The notes under the pieces are model-generated. The model saw only the letters and a program-made list of their open reading frames with translations. It was not told where the DNA came from and did no database searches. Positions 37,465 to 45,748 of a stretch of 64,000 nt of DNA are shown here, piece by piece. Positions within the stretch are counted from its first letter, which is position 1. Each line of letters opens with the position of its first letter. The stretch comes from Paraburkholderia fungorum (GTDB lineage: Bacteria; Pseudomonadota; Gammaproteobacteria; Burkholderiales; Burkholderiaceae): the NCBI RefSeq assembly GCF_902833645.1, contig NZ_CADFGE010000002.1, positions 375,158 to 439,157 on the forward strand, given 5' to 3'. A program made the position numbers and the translations under genes.

Positions 37465-38132
37465 ACGTCTTTCGCTTCCAGCAGATAGCCGAGCCCGCGC
37501 AACGTCACAATGCCGACCGAACTGCGTTCGAGCTTCTTGCGCAAACGGTGCACGTAGATTTCGATAGCATCGGCATTCACCGATTCGTCGAGCCCGAAGA
37601 TTTTCTCCGAGAGTGTGTCCTTGTTGATCGCGCGGCCGTTGCGCAGGATCAGCACCTCGAGTACCGAACGTTCGCGCGGCGTCAACGCGAGCGGCTCGCC
37701 GTCGAGCGTGAAGCCGCGATCGACACTGTCGTAAAGCAGCGTGCCGCACTGCGCGTGCAACGGCTCCTGACCATGACTGCGGCGCAACAGGGCCCGCGCA
37801 CGTGCTTCCAGTTCAGTGAGCGCGAAGGGCTTGGCGAGGTAGTCGTCAGCGCCGAGATCGAGGCCGCGCACGCGCTCTTCCACCGAACCATGCGCGGTCA
37901 GCATCAAGACGGGCACCGCGTTGCGCCGCGCGCGCAGACGGCGTAGCACTTCGAGGCCGCCGAGCTTGGGCAGACCGATATCGAGAATCACGAGTGCGTA
38001 GTCTTGCGTGCGCAAAACATGGTCGGCGGATTCGCCATCGTGCATGCAATCGACGGTGAGTTTCGCGCTGGTCAACGCGTCGGTCAGCGAGCGGGAAAGG
38101 ATCGGATTGTCTTCAACGAGCAGCACACGCAT
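37461..38132 (-). CDS. OmpR/TctD-type response regulator
   Basis: A 223-residue regulator with receiver residues D8, D51 (VILDIGLP), T79 and K101, followed by a winged helix (LTPRERSVLEVLILRNGRAI and EIYVHRLRKKLE). It is first in a two-gene operon with its kinase. It is divergent from an ABC-transporter/porin operon, and the 139-base gap contains direct repeats (38198-38216) fitting an OmpR-type binding site. Confidence 0.92.
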   Translation of the reverse strand: MRVLLVEDNPILSRSLTDALTSAKLTVDCMHDGESADHVLRTQDYALVILDIGLPKLGGLEVLRRLRARRNAVPVLMLTAHGSVEERVRGLDLGADDYLAKPFALTELEARARALLRRSHGQEPLHAQCGTLLYDSVDRGFTLDGEPLALTPRERSVLEVLILRNGRAINKDTLSEKIFGLDESVNADAIEIYVHRLRKKLERSSVGIVTLRGLGYLLEAKDV

Positions 38133-38197
38133 AAACAGAATCCCAGGGAAATCCATGAGGCGGATTCGACCATTGTGACGCATTTCTTTCGAAAACT

Positions 38198-38216
38198 GAA
38201 AGCATTCAGAAAGCAT
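38198..38216. promoter_or_regulatory. Direct repeat GAAAGCAT, 11-bp period (candidate response-regulator box)
   Basis: Two perfect GAAAGCAT units start at 38198 and 38209, one helical turn apart, in the region between the divergent response regulator and the ABC operon. OmpR/TctD-type proteins bind such tandem half-sites. The region also holds CTGAA-AGCA-TTCAG and TTTCGAAA inverted repeats, which slightly blur the exact site. Confidence 0.5.
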
Positions 38217-38271
38217 GATTCTCTTACCATTCGCCTACACAAAACAAACACAATGTTTTCTGGAGGAAGAC

Positions 38272-39360
38272 GTGCAAATCTCTTTGAAGTATCTCGCCGT
38301 AGCGGTTGCATTCGCCGCAAACTCAGCGTGGGCGGCCTTTCCGGCCGGTTATCCCAGCGACTACCAGACCACCGTCGACGGAGCGAAGAAGGAAGGCAAG
38401 CTGATCGTGTATTCGGTCACGGACACCGCCCTCGTGCGCCCGCTCATCAAGGATTTTGAAAGCTTGTACGGCATCAAGGTCGAATACAACGACATGAACA
38501 GCACCGAGCTGTACAACCGCTACATCAGCGAGAACGCGGCCAGCAGCACCAGCGCCGACGTGCTATGGAGCTCGGCGATGGACCTGCAGGTGAAGCTCGT
38601 CAACGACGGTCTGATGGCCAGCTACGAATCGCCCGAAGCGAAGCAGTTGCCGCAATGGGCGCAGTATCAGAAGCAGGCATACGGCACCACCTACGAGCCG
38701 CTCGCGATCGTCTACAACAAGCGCCTGCTGCCGGCCGGCGAAGTGCCGCAAACGCGCGCCGATCTGATCAAGCTGCTGCAAAACAAGCCCGATCAGTTCA
38801 AGGGTAAGGTCACGACGTACGACATCGAAAAATCCGGTGTCGGCTTCAACTATCTGACGCAGGACGCGCGCGTCAATCCGCAAGTCACCTGGGATCTCGT
38901 GAAAGCCATGGGCGCAACCGGCCCGAAGCTGCAATCGAGTACCGGCGCGATGATGGAACGTATCTCGTCGGGTGAAAACCTGATCGGCTACAACATTCTC
39001 GGTTCGTACGCGCTCACCAAAGCGAAGAAAGACCCGTCGATCGGCTACGTCTATCCGAAGGACTACACGCTGGTGGTGAGCCGCCTCGTGACGATTTCGA
39101 AGAAGGCGCAAAGCCCTAATGCCGCGAAGCTGTGGGTCGACTATCTGCTGTCGCAACGCGGTCAGACCTTGCTCGCAAACCAGGCGAGCCTGTTCTCGAT
39201 TCGTGCGGACGTAGACGGTGAAACGTCGATGGCCGGTCTGACGAAGCAGCTTGGCGACTCGCTCAAGCCGATCCCGATCGGCGCCGGCCTGCTGGTGTAT
39301 CTCGACCAGTCCAAGCGGCTTGAATTCCTCAAGCAATGGCAACAGTCGATCAAGCGTTAA
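38272..39360 (+). CDS. Periplasmic substrate-binding protein of Fbp-type ABC transporter
   Basis: A 362-residue precursor with a Sec signal peptide (residues 1-20, cleavage near ANSAWA). The mature protein has the type of ferric-binding or phosphonate/sulfate-like cluster D proteins (EGKLIVYSVTD near the start). The start is a GTG preceded by GGAGGAAG. A frame beginning earlier at 38215 would add unlike residues ahead of the signal. It is first gene of the operon. Substrate could be Fe3+, a phosphorylated organic acid or an aminophosphonate. Confidence 0.87.
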   Translation: MQISLKYLAVAVAFAANSAWAAFPAGYPSDYQTTVDGAKKEGKLIVYSVTDTALVRPLIKDFESLYGIKVEYNDMNSTELYNRYISENAASSTSADVLWSSAMDLQVKLVNDGLMASYESPEAKQLPQWAQYQKQAYGTTYEPLAIVYNKRLLPAGEVPQTRADLIKLLQNKPDQFKGKVTTYDIEKSGVGFNYLTQDARVNPQVTWDLVKAMGATGPKLQSSTGAMMERISSGENLIGYNILGSYALTKAKKDPSIGYVYPKDYTLVVSRLVTISKKAQSPNAAKLWVDYLLSQRGQTLLANQASLFSIRADVDGETSMAGLTKQLGDSLKPIPIGAGLLVYLDQSKRLEFLKQWQQSIKR

Positions 39361-39460
39361 GCCTCGACTGACCTGACGGCGCGCGCGCCGAAACGCGCGG
39401 GCGCCCCACCTTTCCTGACTACCTGTCGATATGCGGCTTTTACGCTGCAGGGGGACACTC

Positions 39461-41230
39461 ATGCTTTCCACTAGCGCAACCGGACACCGCGATGCCTCAC
39501 CACGCGCGGCCGACGGCGGCACGATAGGCGCGCTGCCGCGCGGCGGTCTGCAGCCATTTGCGGGCTTGCTGCGCTGGCTCGTCGTCGCGGTGCTGACCGT
39601 CGCGGTGGCGCTGCCGCTCGGCTTCATTCTGCTGCAAAGCGTGCTGAACGCGCCGTTCTTCGACGCGAAACGCACATTCGGTCTGGCCGGTTTCGAATTC
39701 ATTTTCAGCGATCCCGACTTCTGGTCCGCGCTGAAGAACTCTTTCATCATCGCGGGCGGGATGCTGTTCATCTCGATCCCGCTCGGCGGCATTCTGGCGT
39801 TCCTGATGGTGCGCACCGACTTGCCTGGACGCCGCTGGCTCGAACCGCTGCTGCTCACCCCCGTATTCGTTTCGCCGATGGTGCTTGCATTCGGCTACGT
39901 GGTCGCGGCCGGCCCGGTCGGTTTCTATTCGGTCTGGTGGAAGGCATTGTTCGGCGCCGCCGAAGCGCCCTGGAGCGTGTATTCGGTTCTCGCGATCACG
40001 ATCATCGTCGGGCTCACGCATGTGCCCCACGTGTACCTGTATTCGTCGGCGGCGCTGCGCAATCTCGGCTCGGATGTCGAAGAGGCGGCGCGCGTCGCCG
40101 GAGCACGGCCGTTCCGCGTCGCGCTCGACGTCAGCCTGCCGATGACGCTGCCCGCGCTGCTGTTCGCGGGCGTGCTGGTGTTCTTCCTCGGCTTCGAAGT
40201 GTTCGGCCTGCCGCTCGTGCTCGGCGACCCCGAAGGCCATCTCGTGCTGGCGACGTACCTGTACAAGCTCACGAACAAGCTCGGCGTACCTTCGTATCAC
40301 CTGATGGCCGCGGTCGCCGTCTGCATCGTCGCAATCACTTTTCCGCTGGTGCTGTTGCAACGACGCTTGCTGAAGAGCGCGAACCGCTTTGTCACGGTCA
40401 AGGGTAAAGCGGGACGTCAGACCGTGTTGCCGCTCGGCGCATGGCGTTGGGTTGCATTGGCAATCGTCGCGCTGTGGCTGCTGCTCACGGTGTTCGTCCC
40501 GCTCTCCGGCATCACGCTGCGCGCGTTCGTCACCAACTGGGGCGAAGGCGTGAATCTCGCCGACGTGCTGACGCTCGCAAACTTCACCGAACTGTTCGAA
40601 CAGGACAACCTGGTTCGCGCGATTCTCAACACGCTCGGCATCGGGGTGATCGGCGGCGCACTGGCTGTGGGTTTCTATTCGCTGGTCGCCTTTGCGGGCC
40701 ATCGCCGCAACGACTGGGCCACGCGCCTGCTCGATTACCTCGTGCTGCTGCCGCGTGCGGTGCCCGGCTTGCTCGCCGGTCTCGCCTTCCTGTGGATCTT
40801 CCTCTTCGTGCCCGGCCTGAAGGAATTGAAGAACTCCATGTGGAGCATCTGGATTGCCTACACGGTCGTGTGGCTCGCGTACGGCATGCGCCTGATTCAA
40901 AGCGCGCTGCTGCAAGTCGGACCCGAACTCGAAGAAGCGGGCCGCAGCGTCGGCGGCACCCGCGCGCGCGTCAGTCTCGACGTGACGCTGCCGCTCGTGC
41001 GCTTCGGCCTGCTCGCGGCATGGCTGCTGATCTTCATGATTTTCGAGCGCGAATACTCGACCGCGGTCTATCTGCTCTCGCCCGGCACCGAAGTGATCGG
41101 CGCACTGCTGGTGTCGCTGTGGGCGACCGGCGCGGTCGATCAGGTCGCGGCGCTTTCTGTCATCAACATCGCGATGGTCGGCGTCGGACTCGGCGTCGCC
41201 CTGCGCTTCGGAGTGAAATTGCATGGATAA
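39461..41230 (+). CDS. Fused double-domain ABC permease (Fbp type)
   Basis: A 589-residue inner-membrane protein with two copies of the binding-protein-dependent permease domain, each about six TM helices. EAA loops are visible at EEAARVAGARPFRVALDVSL and EEAGRSVGGTRARVSLDVTL. GGGG precedes the ATG at 39461. This double permease is usual for the Fbp/iron family. Its stop lies eight bases inside the ATPase gene. Confidence 0.9.
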   Translation: MLSTSATGHRDASPRAADGGTIGALPRGGLQPFAGLLRWLVVAVLTVAVALPLGFILLQSVLNAPFFDAKRTFGLAGFEFIFSDPDFWSALKNSFIIAGGMLFISIPLGGILAFLMVRTDLPGRRWLEPLLLTPVFVSPMVLAFGYVVAAGPVGFYSVWWKALFGAAEAPWSVYSVLAITIIVGLTHVPHVYLYSSAALRNLGSDVEEAARVAGARPFRVALDVSLPMTLPALLFAGVLVFFLGFEVFGLPLVLGDPEGHLVLATYLYKLTNKLGVPSYHLMAAVAVCIVAITFPLVLLQRRLLKSANRFVTVKGKAGRQTVLPLGAWRWVALAIVALWLLLTVFVPLSGITLRAFVTNWGEGVNLADVLTLANFTELFEQDNLVRAILNTLGIGVIGGALAVGFYSLVAFAGHRRNDWATRLLDYLVLLPRAVPGLLAGLAFLWIFLFVPGLKELKNSMWSIWIAYTVVWLAYGMRLIQSALLQVGPELEEAGRSVGGTRARVSLDVTLPLVRFGLLAAWLLIFMIFEREYSTAVYLLSPGTEVIGALLVSLWATGAVDQVAALSVINIAMVGVGLGVALRFGVKLHG

Positions 41231-42290
41231 GCTCTCGGTCGACAACCTGTTTCTCAGCTATGGCGACAACCCGATTCTGAAGGGTGTGTCGTTCGACCTG
41301 AACCCCGGCGAAGTGGTGTGCCTGCTCGGCGCATCGGGCAGCGGCAAGACCACCCTGCTGCGCGCGGTCGCGGGACTCGAGCAGCCCTCCTCGGGCCGTA
41401 TCGAACTGGACGGCAAGGTGTTCTTCGACGGCACCGCTAAAGTCAATCTGCCGGTCGAACAACGCTCGCTCGGTCTCGTGTTTCAGTCGTATGCGCTATG
41501 GCCGCATCGCACCGTGGCGGACAACGTCGGCTATGGCTTGAAGTTGCGACGCGTATCGGCCGCTGAGCAGAAAAAACGCGTGCAGTCCGCGCTCGACCAG
41601 CTCGGCCTCGGCCATCTCGCCGCGCGTTATCCGTATCAGCTTTCCGGCGGCCAGCAACAGCGTGTGGCGATTGCGCGCGCGCTGGTCTACAACCCGCCCG
41701 TCATTCTGCTCGACGAACCGCTGTCGAATCTCGACGCCAAGCTGCGTGAAGAAGCGCGTGCCTGGTTGCGCGAACTGATCGTTTCGCTGGGTTTGTCCGC
41801 GTTGTGCGTTACGCACGACCAGACGGAGGCGATGGCGATGTCCGATCGCATCCTGCTGCTGCGCAACGGACGCATCGAACAGGAAGGCACGCCGGCCGAA
41901 CTGTATGGCGCGCCCCGCTCGCTCTATACCGCCGAGTTCATGGGCAGCAATAACCGCATCGACGCGCGCGTGGCTGCGGTCGACGGCGAACGCGTGACGC
42001 TGGCCGGCGACGGCTGGCAATTGCAGGCTCAGGCGCGCGAAGCGCTCAGCGCCGGGCAAAACGCACAGGCCGTGATTCGCCTTGAACGTGTGCAGGTCGC
42101 CGATGGTCCGGGCGCGAACCGCCTCGAGGCCGACCTGATTACCTCGATGTATCTCGGCGACCGCTGGGAATACCTGTTCCATTGCGGCGATCTGCGCTTG
42201 CGAGCCTTCGGCCACGTGCCGCGCGCGGCCGGCCGCCACTGGATTGAATTTCCCGCCAACGACTGCTGGGCGTTCGCGCAGGCGAGCTAA
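41223..42290 (+). CDS. ABC transporter ATP-binding protein (Fbp/Pot type)
   Basis: A 355-residue ATPase. Walker A GASGSGKT is at residues 36-43, the signature LSGGQQQR at 140-147, and Walker B has D164/E165, followed by a C-terminal TOBE-like domain (about 260-350). It completes the importer with the binding protein and fused permease. The ATG overlaps the permease by eight bases, so expression is coupled. Confidence 0.92.
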   Translation: MDKLSVDNLFLSYGDNPILKGVSFDLNPGEVVCLLGASGSGKTTLLRAVAGLEQPSSGRIELDGKVFFDGTAKVNLPVEQRSLGLVFQSYALWPHRTVADNVGYGLKLRRVSAAEQKKRVQSALDQLGLGHLAARYPYQLSGGQQQRVAIARALVYNPPVILLDEPLSNLDAKLREEARAWLRELIVSLGLSALCVTHDQTEAMAMSDRILLLRNGRIEQEGTPAELYGAPRSLYTAEFMGSNNRIDARVAAVDGERVTLAGDGWQLQAQAREALSAGQNAQAVIRLERVQVADGPGANRLEADLITSMYLGDRWEYLFHCGDLRLRAFGHVPRAAGRHWIEFPANDCWAFAQAS

Positions 42291-42360
42291 CAAGTGTCGA
42301 TGGACCTGGCAGCACCGCATCCCCAACCGAAGTACAAAAACCAAGCACAGGAGACTGTTG

Positions 42361-43437
42361 ATGAAGTGGAGTATGAAGAAGGCAACCCTTGGCATGACCT
42401 GCGCCGGCCTCGCCGGATTTGCAGCAACGGCGCATGCGCAATCGAGCGTGACCTTGTACGGCATCGTCGACGCGGGCGTCGAGTATGTGAATCACGCGAG
42501 CAAGGACGGCGGCGCCGCGCGGCTCGTGTCCGGCGGCAAGAACACTTCGCGCTGGGGCCTGCGTGGCGTCGAGGATCTGGGCGGCGGCCTGAAGGCGGTC
42601 TTTCAGTTGGAGAGCGGCATCAACATTGCGAACGGTCAGTTCGACGACGGCCCCGGCGCGATTTTCGACCGCCGCGCCACGATCGGCCTGAAAAACCGCT
42701 TCGGGCAAATCACGCTCGGCCGCAATTTCACGACCACCTATGACTACATGCTGCAGTTCGACCCAATGGGTTACGCGCCGAACTACTCGTGGGCGACCTC
42801 ATCCACGGCGACGGGTGGCCGCAAGGACGGCTTGTTCTCGCGTTCGGCCAATTCCGTGCGCTATGACGGCACATTCTCCGGTTTCAAATTCGGCGCCATG
42901 TACGGCTTCGGCAACGTGCCGGGCAGCATGAAGTCGAGCTCGAAATATGACTTCGGGCTGGGCTACGAGAATGGTCCATTCGCCGTGGTCGCTACGTTCG
43001 ACCGGCAGAACGGCGCCAACGACAGCGTGACGCCCGCGGACACCACCAACTACATCCAGGGCATTCACGCGGGCTTGAGTTATGACTTCGGCGCGGTGAA
43101 GGCGATGGCCGGCTATCGCAACTATCGGCGCACCTTCCACACCGCCGCGCCGACGTTGCGCAGCGATATGTACTGGCTTGGCGGTCAATACGACGTGACG
43201 CCGTTCTTCTCGCTGTTTGCCGCGGTCTATCATCAGGACATCAAGGATGCGAGCGACGCCGATCCGACGCTGATCTCCCTGCGCGGGCAGTACGCGTTGT
43301 CAAAACGAACCGTGCTGTATATGGCGGGCGGTTATGCCATGGCCAAGCATGGCAACGCGGTCAGCCTGTCGCGCGATCTGACCGGCGCAGCGGATACGCA
43401 AGCGGGTGTGACGGCGGGGATTCAGCACCGGTTCTGA
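42361..43437 (+). CDS. Trimeric outer-membrane porin (OmpC-like)
   Basis: A 358-residue precursor. The signal peptide (residues 1-26, ending ATAHAQ) is followed by the Burkholderia porin start SSVTLYGIVDAGVEYVNHAS and the L3 region. The barrel ends in a C-terminal phenylalanine (AGIQHRF), as required for assembly by BAM. AGGAG precedes the ATG. It closes the ABC operon and is probably the outer-membrane entry for the same solute, regulated by the TctD-like protein. Confidence 0.9.
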   Translation: MKWSMKKATLGMTCAGLAGFAATAHAQSSVTLYGIVDAGVEYVNHASKDGGAARLVSGGKNTSRWGLRGVEDLGGGLKAVFQLESGINIANGQFDDGPGAIFDRRATIGLKNRFGQITLGRNFTTTYDYMLQFDPMGYAPNYSWATSSTATGGRKDGLFSRSANSVRYDGTFSGFKFGAMYGFGNVPGSMKSSSKYDFGLGYENGPFAVVATFDRQNGANDSVTPADTTNYIQGIHAGLSYDFGAVKAMAGYRNYRRTFHTAAPTLRSDMYWLGGQYDVTPFFSLFAAVYHQDIKDASDADPTLISLRGQYALSKRTVLYMAGGYAMAKHGNAVSLSRDLTGAADTQAGVTAGIQHRF

Positions 43438-43458
43438 TGCATTGACGCGGGTAAAGCA

Positions 43459-43513
43459 GAGCGAGGCGCGTCGAAGGTCAATCCTTCGGCGCGCCTCGCT
43501 CGTCTGGTTTTAG
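43459..43513 (+). terminator. Rho-independent terminator after the ABC/porin operon
   Basis: Stem of 12 perfect pairs (GAGCGAGGCGCG at 43459-43470 with its complement at 43490-43501), a G-T wobble, then six more pairs (CGAAGG with CCTTCG) around a five-base loop. The 3' side runs into GTCTGGTTTTAG, a moderate T-tract. This is the strongest terminator in the window and should separate the operon from the encapsulin region. Confidence 0.85.
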
Positions 43514-43612
43514 ATAGCTCTATACCATTCGATCGCCTAGAATAAATCGAGCAAACTGAACAAGCGCCCGCTTCGTTATCAGATTCGCGCCCATGCCGAC
43601 AGGAGTCATGCC

Positions 43613-43762
43613 ATGTCACAGACACGCCGCGATACCCCTGAAACGCCGCGCCACGGTCTGCTATGGTTCGTTGCATTGTGGCTACTCGGCGTCGGCGGCA
43701 CCGCGCTCCTCGTGCTGCCGTTTCATCTTCTGGTCGCGGCAGCAATCCATCACGCGCATTGA
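43613..43762 (+). CDS. Putative 49-residue single-TM microprotein
   Basis: ATG to TGA encodes 49 residues, beginning MSQTRRDTPETPRHG, with a strongly hydrophobic helix from about residue 15 to 43 (LLWFVALWLLGVGGTALLVL). The N-terminus is basic. AGGAG lies eight bases before the ATG, which makes it more likely to be real. It resembles the small membrane subunits found beside oxidases (such as DUF2474 or CydX-like), but it lies 10 kb from the bd oxidase, and I cannot assign it. Confidence 0.6.
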   Translation: MSQTRRDTPETPRHGLLWFVALWLLGVGGTALLVLPFHLLVAAAIHHAH

Positions 43763-43801
43763 CACTTTTCCCGGCGCTGGCGCGTCCGTACCGGCCGCAA
43801 C

Positions 43802-44242
43802 TCAAGACCGTCCAAGCGTGGGCGGCAACTGCCCAAGCTGCCGGAAAACCGACAACCAGTCCTCCAGGTGCCACGTCTTCGCGATCAGACTTCCGCGCAT
43901 CTGATGGAAAGAGTGAATCGCGAAACTGATGTGTCTGGAACTGGCAGCAATGCCAAGTAGCTCCCCGGTTTGCGTGCCGCTGACCTCCGCACGAACGCCT
44001 ACCCGGTCCCCATGAATCAGCACGTCGAGAATAGCGATTTTCATATCCGGCAACGCTGTGGCAAGGGTCGCGAATATGGGAACCATCTGGTCGGGTCCTG
44101 GCGACACGCCGACGGGCTCGGGAACATATTCCCAGTCCGGGGTCACCACCTTTCGTAACAAGGGGACGCTTTTCTGCTCGAAGGCGCGATAGAGCCCTTC
44201 AATCGCTTCACGGGTGACGGCTTCGTCGGTCGGTACAGTCAT
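43802..44242 (-). CDS. SnoaL-like (NTF2-fold) ester-cyclase family protein
   Basis: A 146-residue protein of the NTF2 fold with the polyketide-cyclase/SnoaL pattern (EAIEGLYRAFEQKSVPLLRK, then TPDWEYVPEPVGVSPGPDQM, and a late FAIHSFHQMRGSLIAKTWHLEDW). AGGAG precedes the ATG. Such proteins serve in aldol/cyclase chemistry or as small-molecule scavengers. It is 36 bases downstream of the LysR-DUF1269 frame on the same strand and may share its transcript. Confidence 0.82.
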   Translation of the reverse strand: MTVPTDEAVTREAIEGLYRAFEQKSVPLLRKVVTPDWEYVPEPVGVSPGPDQMVPIFATLATALPDMKIAILDVLIHGDRVGVRAEVSGTQTGELLGIAASSRHISFAIHSFHQMRGSLIAKTWHLEDWLSVFRQLGQLPPTLGRS

Positions 44243-44278
44243 GTCCGGTTACTCCTGAAGATTGCATGGTGCTCGCGA

Positions 44279-44731
44279 TCAGGGTAGCGGTTTGCGGAAA
44301 ATGGTGCCGCCATAACCGAGCACGATATTGTCGACTTCAAACGGTGACGCTTCCTGCGCTTCGAGGATAAATGCCACATGGCCGGAACTCAGTTTGCTGG
44401 TTATCGCGGCGACCAGGTCGTCATCGAACGCGTCCTTGATTGCGTGCTCAGCCAATCCACCGCTCGCTCCGATCGTGAAGCCAAGGATCGACCCGACCGG
44501 CCCCCCGAGCATTCCGATCAGACCGCCAGTTAACGCACCGATCACTGTGCCCCAAAACGGCCGGGTCTGCTTGTCGAGCAAAATCAGCTTACCTGTAGCG
44601 TCCTTTTGAACCAGTACGCCGCTCTCGATTTTGAAACCAAGGTCTTTTTCCTCGAAATTCCTGAAATCCCGGCCCGCTCTTTCGGCAACGTCCACGCTGT
44701 CGAAAACTGCAACAATCAATTGCTGTGCCAT
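44279..44731 (-). CDS. DUF1269 (glycine-zipper membrane) protein with its own start
   Basis: A 150-residue protein if translated from the ATG at 44731, which follows GAGGAG at an ideal distance. Its central part is a glycine-rich membrane hairpin (GTVIGALTGGLIGMLGGPVG, IGASGGLAEHAIKDAF) typical of DUF1269. The N-terminal MAQQLIVAVFDSVDVAERA fold is the family's start. This is the same frame as the LysR gene's end, so the ribosome could either read through from LysR or start afresh here. Confidence 0.8.
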   Translation of the reverse strand: MAQQLIVAVFDSVDVAERAGRDFRNFEEKDLGFKIESGVLVQKDATGKLILLDKQTRPFWGTVIGALTGGLIGMLGGPVGSILGFTIGASGGLAEHAIKDAFDDDLVAAITSKLSSGHVAFILEAQEASPFEVDNIVLGYGGTIFRKPLP

Positions 44732-45748
44732 TTGATAGCTCCTCGTATCGCTGACGGTGTCTATCAAAGATAGTGATTTTCGCAGCGCGTGCCATCGGTT
44801 TATTTCCGATGCATGGCATCGGTCGAAGTGAGCATCGACCTCCGCGCGCACTCTGCCGAGAATGTCCGGCGTGCAGTTGTTCAGCATCGTCACAATCAGC
44901 CGTACCCGCGTGGAGACCTCGCGCTGTGTCTGACTCAGGAGATTCAATTCCAATGGCGGCAGGTCGACACCCGGCAGGATGCGGACCAACCGCCCGTCCG
45001 CAAGCGCCTCCACACACGCCGGTTCTTCCAGCACGCCGATGCCCGCACCCGCGAGGATCATTTCATACATGGGCCGCCAATGACTCGTCCTGATCGCAGT
45101 GCGGATCGGCACGCTTTCCACCACCGTCGCGACGTGCCTGAGCGGCAACTGGTCCGTGCCGAACATGCCCTGCACCCGGATGAACGGATGCTTCACCAGT
45201 TCAGACGGCTCGGCAATCGGACCGTGCTGCCCCAGATAGCCCGGCGCGGCAACCAGCACGCGCCCAACCTGACCCAACTGGCGGGCAATGAAAGCCCCTT
45301 CGCCCAGTTGCCCAAGACGAAATGAAATGTCCACGCCCTCCGTCACCAGATCGACGATCCTGTCGTTCAGAACCAGTTCCAGCTCCAGTTGCGGATAGGT
45401 CTCACGCACCCGCGTCAATACCTCCGGCACGATCGTTTCGCCGAAGCAGTGCGGCGCCGCGATACGGATCGTGCCCCTGAGCTCCTCGCCGTCGTTCGAC
45501 ACCTCGGCGACCGCCTGCTCCACGGCATGCAGGATCCGCTTGCTGCGCTCATAGAACGTAAGCCCTTCAGGCGTGCAATTGAAAGCCCGCGCGCTACGCA
45601 GCAGAAGCCGGCAGCCCAGATACTTCTCGAGCCGCTCGATGCGCTCGCTCGCGGCCGGCTGACCGATATTGAGGTCTCGCGCCGCGCCGGAAATACTCCC
45701 GCGTTCAACCATCCTGACGTAGATGCGCATGGCTTCGAGCAGGTTCAC
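44279..45748 (-). CDS. LysR regulator reading in frame into a DUF1269 membrane domain
   Basis: A 489-residue frame. Residues 1-60 are the LysR helix-turn-helix (SGAARDLNIGQPAASERIER), and about 85-300 the LysR substrate domain. A tail of about 40 residues follows and then, with no stop, DUF1269 begins at residue 340. The start GTG is preceded by GGAGGT. The first 770 bases are nearly identical to the LysR gene at 49760-50749. It is divergent from the DyP-encapsulin operon, so it is the obvious candidate regulator of it. Whether the product is a real fusion or two proteins is unresolved. Confidence 0.8.
   Translation of the reverse strand: MNLLEAMRIYVRMVERGSISGAARDLNIGQPAASERIERLEKYLGCRLLLRSARAFNCTPEGLTFYERSKRILHAVEQAVAEVSNDGEELRGTIRIAAPHCFGETIVPEVLTRVRETYPQLELELVLNDRIVDLVTEGVDISFRLGQLGEGAFIARQLGQVGRVLVAAPGYLGQHGPIAEPSELVKHPFIRVQGMFGTDQLPLRHVATVVESVPIRTAIRTSHWRPMYEMILAGAGIGVLEEPACVEALADGRLVRILPGVDLPPLELNLLSQTQREVSTRVRLIVTMLNNCTPDILGRVRAEVDAHFDRCHASEINRWHALRKSLSLIDTVSDTRSYQMAQQLIVAVFDSVDVAERAGRDFRNFEEKDLGFKIESGVLVQKDATGKLILLDKQTRPFWGTVIGALTGGLIGMLGGPVGSILGFTIGASGGLAEHAIKDAFDDDLVAAITSKLSSGHVAFILEAQEASPFEVDNIVLGYGGTIFRKPLP
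44979..45748 (-). repeat. Left copy of 770-bp LysR direct repeat
   Basis: Nearly identical to 49980-50749, ungapped at an offset of 5,001 bases, with scattered single-base differences. The identity ends abruptly at the Leu-Val-Arg-Ile-Leu-Pro codons near 44979, after which the two LysR genes share only distant similarity. Both copies are in the same orientation. Confidence 0.9.

Noticed and set aside
39497..41245. A 582-codon frame opposite the fused ABC permease
   Set aside because: Very Arg/Glu/Gln/His-rich, no hydrophobic core and no motif; it mirrors the membrane helices of the real gene.
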